From contig CANLTZ010000010.1 in NCBI GenBank assembly GCA_947494145.1, positions 124,001 through 188,000 of the forward strand: 64,000 nt of DNA. The letters run 5' to 3'. Below the pieces are notes generated by a model, which saw only the letters and a list, made by a program, of their open reading frames with translations, was not told the origin of the DNA and did no database searches. The first letter of the stretch is position 1; each line of letters starts with the position of its first letter. Made by a program: the position numbers and the translations under genes. Origin of the DNA: an uncultured Jannaschia sp. GTDB taxonomy: Bacteria; Pseudomonadota; Alphaproteobacteria; Rhodobacterales; Rhodobacteraceae. Below, in pieces: positions 55,282 through 63,888 of the stretch.

Positions 55282-55302
55282 TCAGGTTTTTCGAGAACCG
55301 CT
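55194..55302. mobile_element. 109-bp MITE-like element
   Basis: Inverted ends of 21 bases with one mismatch: left AGCGGTTTTCGAAAAACCTG plus A, right TCAGGTTTTTCGAGAACCGC plus T. TA dinucleotides lie just outside both ends (TAA at the left, ATA at the right), as with Tc1/mariner-IS630-type targets. The interior is AT-richer and has no reading frame. The right end runs into the SDR gene and supplies its last codons. Confidence 0.7.
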
Positions 55303-55968
55303 ATAAAGCCCAATCTCTGCCATGAGCCGCGCGGCTTCGGCCCCCGTATCGGCCAGCGCGGTCCTGTCTTCGCCGGGATGGAACCGGGCGCGCACGGCGG
55401 TGGCCATGGGCGCAGGCGTCAACAGGTGGATGTCGGGCGCGGTGGGCGTCGTGGCCTCAGCCTGCCAGGACGTCACCAGCGCCCGCTGCGCGGCTTTGGT
55501 GGCCAGGTAGCCGCCTGCGAAATGGGGCGGGTGGGGGTCGTCGAAGAACACCGCGCGCCCGCCGCCCGCCGCCTGCAAAAGCGGCGCCACGTAGGAAATC
55601 AGCCGCGAAAACGCCGTGACATTCACGTCGAGCGATTTCGCCAGGTCCTTTTCGGGCACCATATGGGCCGGCGTCAGGGGCGGCGCATGCACTGCCGTGT
55701 GAACCCAAAGCGGCAGCTTGCCCCAGCGGTCATGGATACTGCGGCACAGATGCTGCATGGCCTGCGGGTCGGTGATGTCCATGGGGGCCAGCGTGGCTTC
55801 GCCGCCCGCGTCCTGGATGCGGTCATCCAAGTCTTCCAGCGCGCCTTGGGTGCGGGCCACGGCCACCACATGGGTGCCGCGCGCGGCCAAATGGCTGGCA
55901 ATGGCCGCGCCCAGGCCGCGCGACGCGCCGGTGACCAGGGCCAGGGAAGGGGTTTCGATGATGCTCAT
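55282..55968 (-). CDS. short-chain dehydrogenase/reductase with element-derived C-terminus
   Basis: This 228-residue SDR has the cofactor motif TGASRGLG (residues 13-20). The usual active-site pattern is altered: RAVFFDDPHPPHFAGGYLATKAA keeps Tyr-x-x-x-Lys, but the catalytic Ser position reads Asp. The last residues SGSRKT and the stop lie within the inverted end of the adjacent MITE-like element, so the original C-terminus was probably cut or replaced. The start at 55968 puts the cofactor motif at the normal distance. Confidence 0.8.
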   Translation of the reverse strand: MSIIETPSLALVTGASRGLGAAIASHLAARGTHVVAVARTQGALEDLDDRIQDAGGEATLAPMDITDPQAMQHLCRSIHDRWGKLPLWVHTAVHAPPLTPAHMVPEKDLAKSLDVNVTAFSRLISYVAPLLQAAGGGRAVFFDDPHPPHFAGGYLATKAAQRALVTSWQAEATTPTAPDIHLLTPAPMATAVRARFHPGEDRTALADTGAEAARLMAEIGLYSGSRKT

Positions 55969-56074
55969 GCCGTGCCCCCTGCCATGGGGCGCGGGCGCCC
56001 ACAAGCGGCGGGCGTTGACATTGGGCGCGGCGCGGGCGGAAAAGGTGACAGCAGATTTTCCGACGGAGGAACAC

Positions 56075-56659
56075 ATGACCCTGACCGCAATGGCCCTGGG
56101 CCGGATGAATTGGGCCCGGCAGGTCGCGCTTGTATTGGGCGGATCGCTCTTTATCGCCATGGCGAGCCAGGTGTCGGTGCCGTTCTATCCGGTGCCCATG
56201 ACGCTGCAGACCTTCGCCATCCTGACGGTGGGCTTCGCCTTTGGCGCGCGCCTGGGGCTCGCCACCGTGGCGGTCTGGCTGATGCAAGGCGCCATGGGCG
56301 CGCCCGTTTTCTCCAATTTCGGCAATGGCGCCGCGTTCTTTGGGCCTACGGCGGGCTTCCTGGTGGGTTTCCTGGGCCTTGCCTATCTGGCCGGTCTTGC
56401 GGTGGATCGGGGCCTTCGCCACCCGTTGGCCTTGGCAGGCGTGGGCATCGTGGCCTCGCTGCTGCTTTATCTGCCGGGCCTCGCCTGGCCGCTTGGCGTG
56501 GCGCAGGCGATGGGTCTGCAAGTCTGGGGCCACGATCTGGCGCTGCCTGACTTGCTGGGGGCCTTTATGACGCCCTTCCTGATCGGCGATGCCATCAAGG
56601 CCGTGCTGGCGGCCCTGGTCGTGGGTGGTGCGATGTCGATGCTGCGCAACCGCGCCTGA
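56075..56659 (+). CDS. bioY: biotin transporter substrate-specific component BioY
   Basis: The S-component of an ECF-type biotin importer, 194 residues with six hydrophobic segments. Family signatures are SQVSVPFYPVPMTLQTFAIL and GAMGAPVFSNFGNGAAFFGPTAGFLVGF. The start at 56075 follows GGAGGA, and the upstream frame is a shadow of the SDR gene. No bioM/bioN genes are in view, so it may act alone or with a shared energising module. A strong terminator follows. Confidence 0.93.
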   Translation: MTLTAMALGRMNWARQVALVLGGSLFIAMASQVSVPFYPVPMTLQTFAILTVGFAFGARLGLATVAVWLMQGAMGAPVFSNFGNGAAFFGPTAGFLVGFLGLAYLAGLAVDRGLRHPLALAGVGIVASLLLYLPGLAWPLGVAQAMGLQVWGHDLALPDLLGAFMTPFLIGDAIKAVLAALVVGGAMSMLRNRA

Positions 56660-56683
56660 CGCGCCAAAGACCGAAACCAAACG

Positions 56684-56710
56684 GGGCCGCCTGCTCAGGC
56701 GGCCCTTTTT
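56684..56710 (+). terminator. intrinsic terminator of bioY
   Basis: GGGCCGCCTG-CT-CAGGCGGCCC followed by TTTTT: a perfect 10-bp stem (the tightest base pairs open to form the loop) and a U-run, 24 bases after the bioY stop. Confidence 0.9.
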
Positions 56711-56728
56711 CATGCGAAACCGCTGCCC

Positions 56729-56752
56729 CTTCATCCTGGCAAAAATACTCAT
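56729..56752 (-). repeat. short intergenic repeat (TGAGTATTTTTG type), copy 3
   Basis: On the minus strand this reads ATGAGTATTTTTG and then CCAGGATGAAG. It matches copies 1 and 2 in the TGAGTATTTTTG core and the CCAG-ATG part, but is not identical. It lies between the convergent bioY and methyltransferase genes. Confidence 0.6.
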
Positions 56753-56795
56753 ATCGAAGCGCGCCCCACAGGCGGTCCACCCGCATTGGCGCGCG

Positions 56796-57503
56796 TTACG
56801 CGGCCAATTGCCATTCCATCACAAACAGATACGGCGCGTTGTTATACGCTTCCCGCTTGGGATGCGTTGGGTCGGTCACGGCGGGTTCGTCGAAATGCCG
56901 TAGCGCGAAGCCGCGGCCCAGAAGCGCCTGCATGTAGAAGGACAGGGGGCGGTGCCAGTTCGTTGCGCTGAAGCCGCCATGTTCGAAGCTGACCCCCACA
57001 TGTTGCAGATAATTCGCGACGACCATTTCGCGGGCGCCATCTGCGCGCCGGATCCACCCGCCTGCGGTGATGTTGCTTGCCGTGGCGAAGCTGGCCAGAT
57101 TGGCGACCAGAAAGTGGCCGCCCGGGGCCAGGACGCGCCGCACCTCGTCCAACGCGGTCTCGATCCCTTCGATGTCCAGAAGGCTCAGGTAGCTGACCAC
57201 CATGTCGAAGGCAGCCGCGTCGAAGGGCAGCGCCTCGGCCCGGCCTTCGACGAAATGCGCGCCGCCGCGTTGTCGCGCATGGGCGATCAGGCTGGGCGCC
57301 GGGTCCAGGCCGATGACGTGGGGCACATGGTCCGCCACCATGCGGCAAAACCGGCCTTCGCCGCAGCCCAGATCCAGAAGCCGGTCTGGCCGCGCCGCCG
57401 CCACGCGCGCCAGCATCGGCGCGTCGAGCACGTAGCGGCGACTGAAATCGCCGTCATCCCCTTGCGCGGCGATCCAGGCATTGGCCGCGTTGTCCCAATC
57501 CAT
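56796..57503 (-). CDS. class I SAM-dependent methyltransferase
   Basis: This 235-residue protein has a Rossmann-type methyltransferase domain: motif I LLDLGCGEGRFCRMVADH, the acidic loop GLDPAPSLIAHAR, and motif post-I/II AFDMVVSYLSLLDIEGIETALDEVRRVLAPGGHFLVANL. It resembles ubiquinone/malonyl-ACP-type small-molecule methyltransferases; the substrate is unknown. The start at 57503 (MDWDNAANAW) is more convincing than a codon 18 bases upstream. Confidence 0.87.
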   Translation of the reverse strand: MDWDNAANAWIAAQGDDGDFSRRYVLDAPMLARVAAARPDRLLDLGCGEGRFCRMVADHVPHVIGLDPAPSLIAHARQRGGAHFVEGRAEALPFDAAAFDMVVSYLSLLDIEGIETALDEVRRVLAPGGHFLVANLASFATASNITAGGWIRRADGAREMVVANYLQHVGVSFEHGGFSATNWHRPLSFYMQALLGRGFALRHFDEPAVTDPTHPKREAYNNAPYLFVMEWQLAA

Positions 57504-57558
57504 CACTGCCTCCGTCCGCAAAAGCGTCTTGTCGTCAGGTAAAGTTGCGCGAAACGCT

Positions 57559-58404
57559 TTAGGCCAGGGTCAGGCGATCACCATCGGCGGGGATGTGAAC
57601 CCGGGCGCGGTGTGCGGCGGGCATGTCGGCCACGGCGGTCTCAAGATCGGTGCGGGTCGAAAAGCAATGGTCCAACGCGTCCATATGGATCGCCACGATT
57701 TGCACGTTTGGGTTGGCGTCGAAGGCCAAATCAAAGAAGCGGCGGGCTTCGGCCGCGTCCATCAGCAGAAGATCGGGTGATAGCCCCTCGATCACCGGCC
57801 CGCCGGTATGGGCGATGATGATGTCGGGCTTGCATTCGGTCAGCACAGCCGCGACCTCGCCTCCATCGTCCAAGATCGTGTCGCCCGCCCAATAGATTGT
57901 CGGCTGGCCCGCGGCCTCGAAGATGATGCCGTTCACGCCGCCCATGAACGGGATCAGCTTGCCCTTGCCATGGAGCGCAAAGACCTGGCGGAGCGTGATA
58001 CCACCGATTTCGAGCGCGCCGCCCGGCTCGGCCTCGATTTCGCGCACATCGGTAAATCCCTTGGCCATCAGCCCCTCTTTGAACGATTGGACGACGTCCG
58101 GGTTCGACGTTTCCACGGGCGAGGTGTTCGTTGGTGTGACGACGGGTAGGTCCTTGTCCAGAAGGTCGGCCGCGACACTGTCGAAATGGTCGCCATGCAG
58201 GTGGCTGACGATGGCCGCGTCGATGCCGTCCACCACCTCGGCCGCCGGGAGTGGTAGATCGGCGGTGGGGTTTGGTGCGACGCCCGCGAAGGATGGCAGC
58301 GTGCCCTTGTCGGACAGCATCGGATCGAGCAGCAGGACTTGGCCGTTATAATGCAGCCGGGCGGTCGCGTTGCGGATGAAGTGATAGATGACGGGGGCTG
58401 TCAT
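57559..58404 (-). CDS. MBL-fold metal-dependent hydrolase
   Basis: This 281-residue protein has a metallo-beta-lactamase fold of the UlaG/YddR-like type. The main metal motif is SHLHGDHFDSV (about residues 67-77), with further ligands in WAGDTIL and IAIHMDALDH. Such enzymes hydrolyse phosphodiesters or lactones; none can be assigned. It lies 55 bases upstream of the methyltransferase on the same strand. Confidence 0.87.
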   Translation of the reverse strand: MTAPVIYHFIRNATARLHYNGQVLLLDPMLSDKGTLPSFAGVAPNPTADLPLPAAEVVDGIDAAIVSHLHGDHFDSVAADLLDKDLPVVTPTNTSPVETSNPDVVQSFKEGLMAKGFTDVREIEAEPGGALEIGGITLRQVFALHGKGKLIPFMGGVNGIIFEAAGQPTIYWAGDTILDDGGEVAAVLTECKPDIIIAHTGGPVIEGLSPDLLLMDAAEARRFFDLAFDANPNVQIVAIHMDALDHCFSTRTDLETAVADMPAAHRARVHIPADGDRLTLA

Positions 58405-58519
58405 TGCCGGACCTCGGTTTGGGAAAGATGGCGCGCGCGGCGGGTTCCGCGCGACAATAGCTGCACCGCACCAGGGGGCGAGGGCGCGGCGCGTGCGTTC
58501 AAGCGTGTGTGATGACCGG

Positions 58520-58960
58520 TTACTCGGGCTTGGGGGCGTCCGGGGGGGCGTCGCCTGCTTTTAGGCGCGCCACGGCCGTTTTGCAGAGGCCCATCGGCAG
58601 CCAGACGCAGCCGGTGCAGATCGTGTCGAGGTCTTCGGGCGCGATCTTCTGGCGGACCAGATCAAGACATTCGCCCCATGTCAGCTTATCGCCCGCCGCG
58701 ATCCCCAAGGCGGCGCCGTGGTCGTTATCGAGCCGGTCGATCTTCGCCTGTTCCGCGCAGCCCAGCCCCACGCGATGGGGGCAGGGCGCGCAAATCGCAT
58801 CGGCGTTGCCCGTGATCAGGATTTCCTGGTCCGGGCCCTCGGGGGTGCGAAGTTGCTGATACACCAGACGGGACATGTTGGCGCGAAACGCGTCGTCGTA
58901 GCCTTCGCCGCGAAAGCCCACACAACAAAGGACATGGTGGCGGCGCAAACGAAGGGTCAT
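58520..58960 (-). CDS. DUF1284 cysteine-rich protein
   Basis: This 146-residue protein opens with the family signature LRRHHVLCCVGFRGEGYDDAF. It carries cysteines in CAPCPHRVGLGC and CTGCVWLPMGLC that look suited to an iron-sulfur cluster or zinc. DUF1284 is predicted to be iron-sulfur binding; its role is unknown. It follows purF by 56 bases on the same strand. The start at 58960 fits the family N-terminus. Confidence 0.85.
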   Translation of the reverse strand: MTLRLRRHHVLCCVGFRGEGYDDAFRANMSRLVYQQLRTPEGPDQEILITGNADAICAPCPHRVGLGCAEQAKIDRLDNDHGAALGIAAGDKLTWGECLDLVRQKIAPEDLDTICTGCVWLPMGLCKTAVARLKAGDAPPDAPKPE

Positions 58961-59016
58961 GGACCGTCTTGTTGACGTTTTCGTAAACCTTCGCAAACCA
59001 AATGGTTAACGCAGGC

Positions 59017-60501
59017 TTATTCGGCGGCCTTAAGCTGAAACCCTTTTTCGAGCTGATCGGCGGGTTCCACCGGGTATTCGCCCGAAAAGCAGGCGTCGCA
59101 ATATTGCGGGGCTGCCGGGTCGCGGCCCTTGGCCTCGCCCACCGCGCGGTACAGCCCGTCGAGCGTGATGAAGCGCAGGCTGTCCACGCCCAGATGATCG
59201 CGCATTTCTTCCTCGGACATTGTGGCGGCCAGCAGCTTTTCGCGCTGCGGCGTGTCGACACCGTAAAAGCAAGGCCAAGCCGTGGGCGGGCTGGCGATGC
59301 GGAAATGGACCTCTGCCGCGCCCGCATCGAGGATCATCTCTTTGATCTTGCGGGACGTGGTGCCGCGCACGACCGAATCGTCCACCAGAATCACCCGTTT
59401 GCCGCGAATGAGCGCGCGATTGACGTTCAGCTTCAGGCGCACGCCCATATTGCGGATCGATTCCGTCGGCTCGATGAAGGTGCGGCCCATGTACTGGTTG
59501 CGGATGATGCCCATGGCGTAGGGAATGCCCGATTCCAGACTGTAGCCGATGGCCGCAGGCGTGCCCGAATCGGGGACGGGGCAGACCAGATCGGCGTCGA
59601 CCGGGGCTTCCTTGGCCAATTCGCGGCCGATGGCTTCGCGCGTGGAATAGACGGATTGCCCGCCCAAGATGGAATCGGGTCGGCTGAAATAGACATGTTC
59701 GAAGATGCAAAAGCGCGGGCGCGCGGGCTCGAACGGGCGGTGCGATGTGATCTTGTCGCCGGTGATGACGACCATCTCACCTGGCTCGATTTCGCGCAGG
59801 AACTCCGCCCCGATGATGTCGAGGGCGCAGGTCTCGGACGCCAGGCACCAGCCCGGACTGGGTCCGTCGCCAACGCGGCCCAGCACCAGGGGCCGCACGC
59901 CCAGCGGGTCACGCACCCCGATCAGCTTGGTGCGCGTCATGGCGACGACGGAAAACGCGCCTTCGACCCGGCGCAGCGCGTCTTTCATGCGTTCGGGGAT
60001 GTTGCGTTGCAGGCTGCGCGCCATCAGGTGGATGATGCATTCGCTGTCGCTTGAGGATTGGAAGATGGAGCCGCGTTCGATCAATTCGCGGCGCAGGGCA
60101 TCGGCATTGGTGATGTTGCCATTATGCGCAATGGCGGCCCCGCCCATGGCGAATTCGCCGAAGAAGGGCTGCACATCGCGGATGGCGGTGGCGCCCTTGG
60201 ACCCGGCGGTGGAATAGCGCACATGGCCGATGGCCAGCCCGCCCGGCAGCGTGTCCATCACGTCTTTCGACGTGAAGTTGTCGCGCACATACCCGAATCG
60301 CCGGGCCGAGTTGAAGCCCTGGTCGGGGTCATGGACGACGATGCCGCCCGCTTCCTGCCCGCGATGTTGCAGCGCGTGCAGGCCAAGCGCGGTGAAATTC
60401 GCGGCTTCGCCGACGCCGATGACGCCGAAGATTCCGCATTCTTCCTTGAGCTTGTCGCCATCGGCGAGGTCGTCGAAGGGATGGCTGCGCCAGTCAGTCA
60501 T
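59017..60501 (-). CDS. purF: amidophosphoribosyltransferase
   Basis: The first enzyme of purine synthesis, 494 residues. The N-terminal glutaminase has its nucleophile Cys in EECGIFGV, with a short propeptide (about 21 residues) before it. The phosphoribosyltransferase domain carries the PRPP loop ILVDDSVVRGTTSRKI. It lies downstream of cvpA, the usual purF neighbour. Confidence 0.97.
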   Translation of the reverse strand: MTDWRSHPFDDLADGDKLKEECGIFGVIGVGEAANFTALGLHALQHRGQEAGGIVVHDPDQGFNSARRFGYVRDNFTSKDVMDTLPGGLAIGHVRYSTAGSKGATAIRDVQPFFGEFAMGGAAIAHNGNITNADALRRELIERGSIFQSSSDSECIIHLMARSLQRNIPERMKDALRRVEGAFSVVAMTRTKLIGVRDPLGVRPLVLGRVGDGPSPGWCLASETCALDIIGAEFLREIEPGEMVVITGDKITSHRPFEPARPRFCIFEHVYFSRPDSILGGQSVYSTREAIGRELAKEAPVDADLVCPVPDSGTPAAIGYSLESGIPYAMGIIRNQYMGRTFIEPTESIRNMGVRLKLNVNRALIRGKRVILVDDSVVRGTTSRKIKEMILDAGAAEVHFRIASPPTAWPCFYGVDTPQREKLLAATMSEEEMRDHLGVDSLRFITLDGLYRAVGEAKGRDPAAPQYCDACFSGEYPVEPADQLEKGFQLKAAE

Positions 60502-60588
60502 GGGCGAGGATCCTGCGAGGGGCCGGGCGTTGCGCCTGACATAGTGCAGCCTGCCACCGCTGTCATCGCTTTGACATGAGACGTGAGG

Positions 60589-61179
60589 TCACTCTGACGG
60601 GGTCGTTGCGTCAACGGTGTCTTCGGGGGCGAAGCATTGGCCCACCAGCGACTCGTAACGCGACAGGATCCAGCCCGGCGCGTCATCGGGAATTTGTTCC
60701 TCGATCCCCTGCTGGGCGCGGCTGAAGACGGAGGCGGAGCGGCTTTCTTCCACGACGGCCACGCCTTCGCCCACGGTCACGCGGTCATAGACCACGAAGG
60801 CCACCGCCACGAGAAGGATGCCGCGCAGCACCCCGAAGATGAAGCCCAGCCCCTGGTCGAACGGCCCCAGGATGGAATGGCGCACCGCCGATGACAGAAG
60901 CGGCGTGAAAAAACTGGCCAGCACCAGTGCCAGCGCGAAGACTACTGCGAAGGCCGCAATTACCGCCAATTCGCAACTATCGCCCAGCACATCGCCCACA
61001 TAGGGGATTTCCTTGACCAAGGGTTCGGCGGCGCCCGCGAAGGTGAAGGCCACCACGGCGGCGGCCACCCAGCCCAGAATGGCCATGGCCTCGCGCACCA
61101 GGCCCCGGGAATAGGCAAGGATGGCCGAAATCAGGATGACGGCTGCGACCGCGCCGTCCACCATGGTAAAACCGTCCAT
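60589..61179 (-). CDS. cvpA: CvpA family membrane protein
   Basis: This 196-residue inner-membrane protein has four hydrophobic segments, starting VDGAVAAVILISAILAYSRGLVREAMAILGWVAAAVVAF. It belongs to the colicin V production protein family, which is linked to envelope stress and to purF. The C-terminal tail is soluble and acidic. The ATG at 61179 follows GAGGG. It lies between radA and purF on the same strand. Confidence 0.92.
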   Translation of the reverse strand: MDGFTMVDGAVAAVILISAILAYSRGLVREAMAILGWVAAAVVAFTFAGAAEPLVKEIPYVGDVLGDSCELAVIAAFAVVFALALVLASFFTPLLSSAVRHSILGPFDQGLGFIFGVLRGILLVAVAFVVYDRVTVGEGVAVVEESRSASVFSRAQQGIEEQIPDDAPGWILSRYESLVGQCFAPEDTVDATTPSE

Positions 61180-61202
61180 TCCCAACCCTCGACCGTCGGG
61201 GG

Positions 61203-62570
61203 TCAGCCTGCGCCGAAGACGTCACCCACCAAGGTGGCCAAATCCGGCAGAAGCCGCAGGGCCATATCGCCCGCATCCCCTGTTTTGCACCCTTTGGGCG
61301 CCATTGCGGCGGTAAAACCAAGTTTGGCCGCTTCCTTCAAGCGATTTTCGGCTTGGGCCACGGGGCGCAGGGCCCCCGATAGGGACAGTTCCCCAAAGAC
61401 CACGGTTTCAGGGGGAACGGCGGCGTCTTCGCGGGCGGAAAGCAGCGCACAGGCGACGGCCAGGTCGGCGGCGGGTTCCTGAATGCGGATGCCGCCCGCC
61501 ACGTTGAGATAGACGTCGAGACCCTGGAAGCCGATGCCCGTGCGTGCCTCTAACACCGCCAGGATCATGCTCAGCCGCGATCCGTCCCAGCCCACCACCG
61601 CGCGCCGGGGCTGGCTGAGTTGCGAGGGCGCCACGAGCGCCTGGATTTCCACCAGCACGGGCCGCGTGCCTTCGATGCCCGCAAAGACCACAGCGCCGGG
61701 CGCCGGCGCGTCGCGTTCGCCGAGAAACAGCGCCGAGGGGTTCGCCACTTCCGCCAACCCCGCGCCCGTCATCTCGAAGACGCCGATCTCATCGGCGGGG
61801 CCGAAGCGGTTCTTGACCGCGCGCAGGATGCGGAACTGATGGCCCCGCTCCCCTTCGAAATAAAGCACCGTGTCCACCATATGCTCGACCACGCGGGGGC
61901 CCGCGATCTGGCCTTCCTTGGTGACATGGCCCACCAGCACGACCGAGGTGCCGAAGCGCTTGGCAAAGCTGGTCAATTCATGGGCCGAGGCGCGCACCTG
62001 GCTGACGGAGCCGGGCGCGCTGTCCACGGTATCGGCCCACATGGTCTGGATCGAATCGATGATGGCCAGGTCGGGTTTTTCGGCCTCCAAAGTGGTCAGC
62101 ACGTCGCGCAGGTTTGTTTCGGCCGCCAGCTTCACGCTGGCGTCCGACAGGCCCAACCGCTGGGCGCGCATGCGCACCTGGGCCGTCGCCTCTTCGCCCG
62201 ACACATAGATGACGGAATGGCCCGTCCGCGCAAAGGCCGCGGCGGCCTGTAACAGCAGCGTGGACTTCCCGATCCCGGGATCACCGCCCACCAACGTGGC
62301 CGAAGCGGGCACCAACCCGCCCCCCAGCACGCGGTCCAATTCGCTCAGGCCCGACAGGCTTCGGGGCGGCGGCGCTTCCTGGGTCTGCAAGTCGGTCAGC
62401 GCCATCTTGCGGCCCTTGGCCGTGCCCAGCGACTTCTTCGACGGCCCCTGGCTCAGCGGGACTTCTTCCTGGATGGAATTCCATGCCCCGCACCCATCGC
62501 AGCGCCCGGTCCATTTCTTGTGGATGGCGCCGCATTCGGTGCAGGCGAATTGGGTAACAGGTTTGGCCAT
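61203..62570 (-). CDS. radA: DNA repair protein RadA
   Basis: A branch-migration helicase acting on recombination intermediates, 455 residues. It has an N-terminal zinc finger (CTECGAIHKKWTGRCDGCGAWNS), Walker A GDPGIGKST, Walker B LAIIDSIQTMW, the KNRFG motif (VKNRFGPADEIGVFEM) and a C-terminal Lon-like domain. It is the first gene of a radA-cvpA-purF run. Confidence 0.97.
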   Translation of the reverse strand: MAKPVTQFACTECGAIHKKWTGRCDGCGAWNSIQEEVPLSQGPSKKSLGTAKGRKMALTDLQTQEAPPPRSLSGLSELDRVLGGGLVPASATLVGGDPGIGKSTLLLQAAAAFARTGHSVIYVSGEEATAQVRMRAQRLGLSDASVKLAAETNLRDVLTTLEAEKPDLAIIDSIQTMWADTVDSAPGSVSQVRASAHELTSFAKRFGTSVVLVGHVTKEGQIAGPRVVEHMVDTVLYFEGERGHQFRILRAVKNRFGPADEIGVFEMTGAGLAEVANPSALFLGERDAPAPGAVVFAGIEGTRPVLVEIQALVAPSQLSQPRRAVVGWDGSRLSMILAVLEARTGIGFQGLDVYLNVAGGIRIQEPAADLAVACALLSAREDAAVPPETVVFGELSLSGALRPVAQAENRLKEAAKLGFTAAMAPKGCKTGDAGDMALRLLPDLATLVGDVFGAG

Positions 62571-62651
62571 GTTCGCGGTTTGGTCCAGTTTCTTGCCCGT
62601 GGCAAGACGCTCAGGCCCGCCATCGGTGAAAACCTGGCCACGCCGTGTCTG

Positions 62652-63767
62652 TCAGCTGCGCAGCTTACGAAGGGCCTTCTTGGCGGACTTTCTAAGCTGT
62701 CCAAGGTTCAAGCGGCGGGCAGGCGCCGCGATTTCATTGCGAAACCTGTCTTCCAGGCCCGGCACTTTGTCGATGGTCCCGCGCGCGCGGGCTTCCTGAT
62801 AGCAGTCGATGAAGAGGGTCCGCTCGATCGTGTTGCTGAGATCGATGCCGTCCACTTGCGTCCGGCTCAACCCGCCTTCCAGAAAGATATCGGGTTGCTT
62901 CGCGAGAGTTGCGGCAAATGCCAATTTCGAGCGGACGCATTTACTGCAGGTCCCGCAATTTCGCGGGCGGACATCCTTGATTTTGCAAAACGATGTCGTC
63001 GTCAAAGCAAGCGGGTCGGCCCCGATGCGGGCCGCCTTCAACGTGCGCGACACGTCTTCGTTGCGTGCCCGCATCGCGAAGCCGGTTCCCTTGAAATAGG
63101 CCCCGGTCACGTGGTTCAGGCCCCAGGGCGATATCGCCATGTCCTGTTCCATGTTGAAGTCGGCGGCGAATTCGGCCCGTCCGAACAACCCAGACAGAAG
63201 AAAACCGTGGCCCGCCAGCGACATGCCCCAGGCCTGAAAGCCTCGGGCGATGGTCGGGGCATTGGTGCGCAGGATGATCCGCCGGTAATTCAGCTTGTCC
63301 AGCAGGGGCTGCGTCATGTCCAGCAAGGCATCGAACTGGGTGGATCGGTCAAGTTTGTAATCCATCCCTTGGACGGTCAGGATGGTTTGCGTATCGGACT
63401 GGTGGCCCTTTTCAAGCAGCATATAGGTGGAATCCATACCGCCTGAAAAGAAGGTCAGCTTGTCCGGCTGGGGCGTGCTTCGGATCGTCTCGCGCGCGCC
63501 GATTTCGATATGCTTGAACGTGTCGGGGCACCAAAGCTCCCAGGTACGGACCATGCGGCGGGCATTGACCAGCACCTCTGCATCCACGGGGCCTTCCACG
63601 AAGATGTCTTCGCCGCGCGTCATGGCCATGGGCAGGAAGTGCCAGACGGCGAAGGCATGGTCGGTCAGGGCGGGCAGGTCAGCGCCGTCCAGGTCGTAGG
63701 TGATCCGGTGGTCCGCCCCGGACGCTTCCACATGATTGCCTGATTGCGTGACGGAAATGCTGATCAA
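62652..63767 (-). CDS. PP-loop ATP pyrophosphatase-type protein with Cys cluster
   Basis: This 371-residue protein has a clear PP-loop motif, FFSGGMDSTYMLL (about residues 105-117), as in QueC, tRNA thiolases and asparagine-synthetase-type enzymes. A metal-type Cys cluster (CKIKDVRPRNCGTCSKCVRSK) follows about 155 residues later, similar to the zinc-binding CxxC-type cluster of QueC. However, the first 95 residues and the overall length differ from QueC (about 230). I infer an enzyme that adenylates a carboxyl or amide group; its product is unknown. The C-terminus is strongly basic. Confidence 0.7.
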   Translation of the reverse strand: MISISVTQSGNHVEASGADHRITYDLDGADLPALTDHAFAVWHFLPMAMTRGEDIFVEGPVDAEVLVNARRMVRTWELWCPDTFKHIEIGARETIRSTPQPDKLTFFSGGMDSTYMLLEKGHQSDTQTILTVQGMDYKLDRSTQFDALLDMTQPLLDKLNYRRIILRTNAPTIARGFQAWGMSLAGHGFLLSGLFGRAEFAADFNMEQDMAISPWGLNHVTGAYFKGTGFAMRARNEDVSRTLKAARIGADPLALTTTSFCKIKDVRPRNCGTCSKCVRSKLAFAATLAKQPDIFLEGGLSRTQVDGIDLSNTIERTLFIDCYQEARARGTIDKVPGLEDRFRNEIAAPARRLNLGQLRKSAKKALRKLRS

Positions 63768-63829
63768 GCTGCGTCCCCCGGCTTGGGGCGTTTTGCCCGT
63801 ATCCTTTGTGTGCGAGGGCGATAACGGCT

Positions 63830-63860
63830 TTTCGCAGAACCTGGAAGAGGTTCTGCGAAA
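63830..63860. repeat. 13-bp perfect inverted repeat
   Basis: TTTCGCAGAACCT-GGAAG-AGGTTCTGCGAAA. It lies 29 bases after the stop of the last gene in the window (minus strand) and upstream of the PP-loop gene. There is no clear T-run, so a terminator is not certain. A short repeat element or a binding site are alternatives. Confidence 0.6.
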
Positions 63861-63888
63861 TCACGCGGTGCGGCGTGTGGCGGATGTT

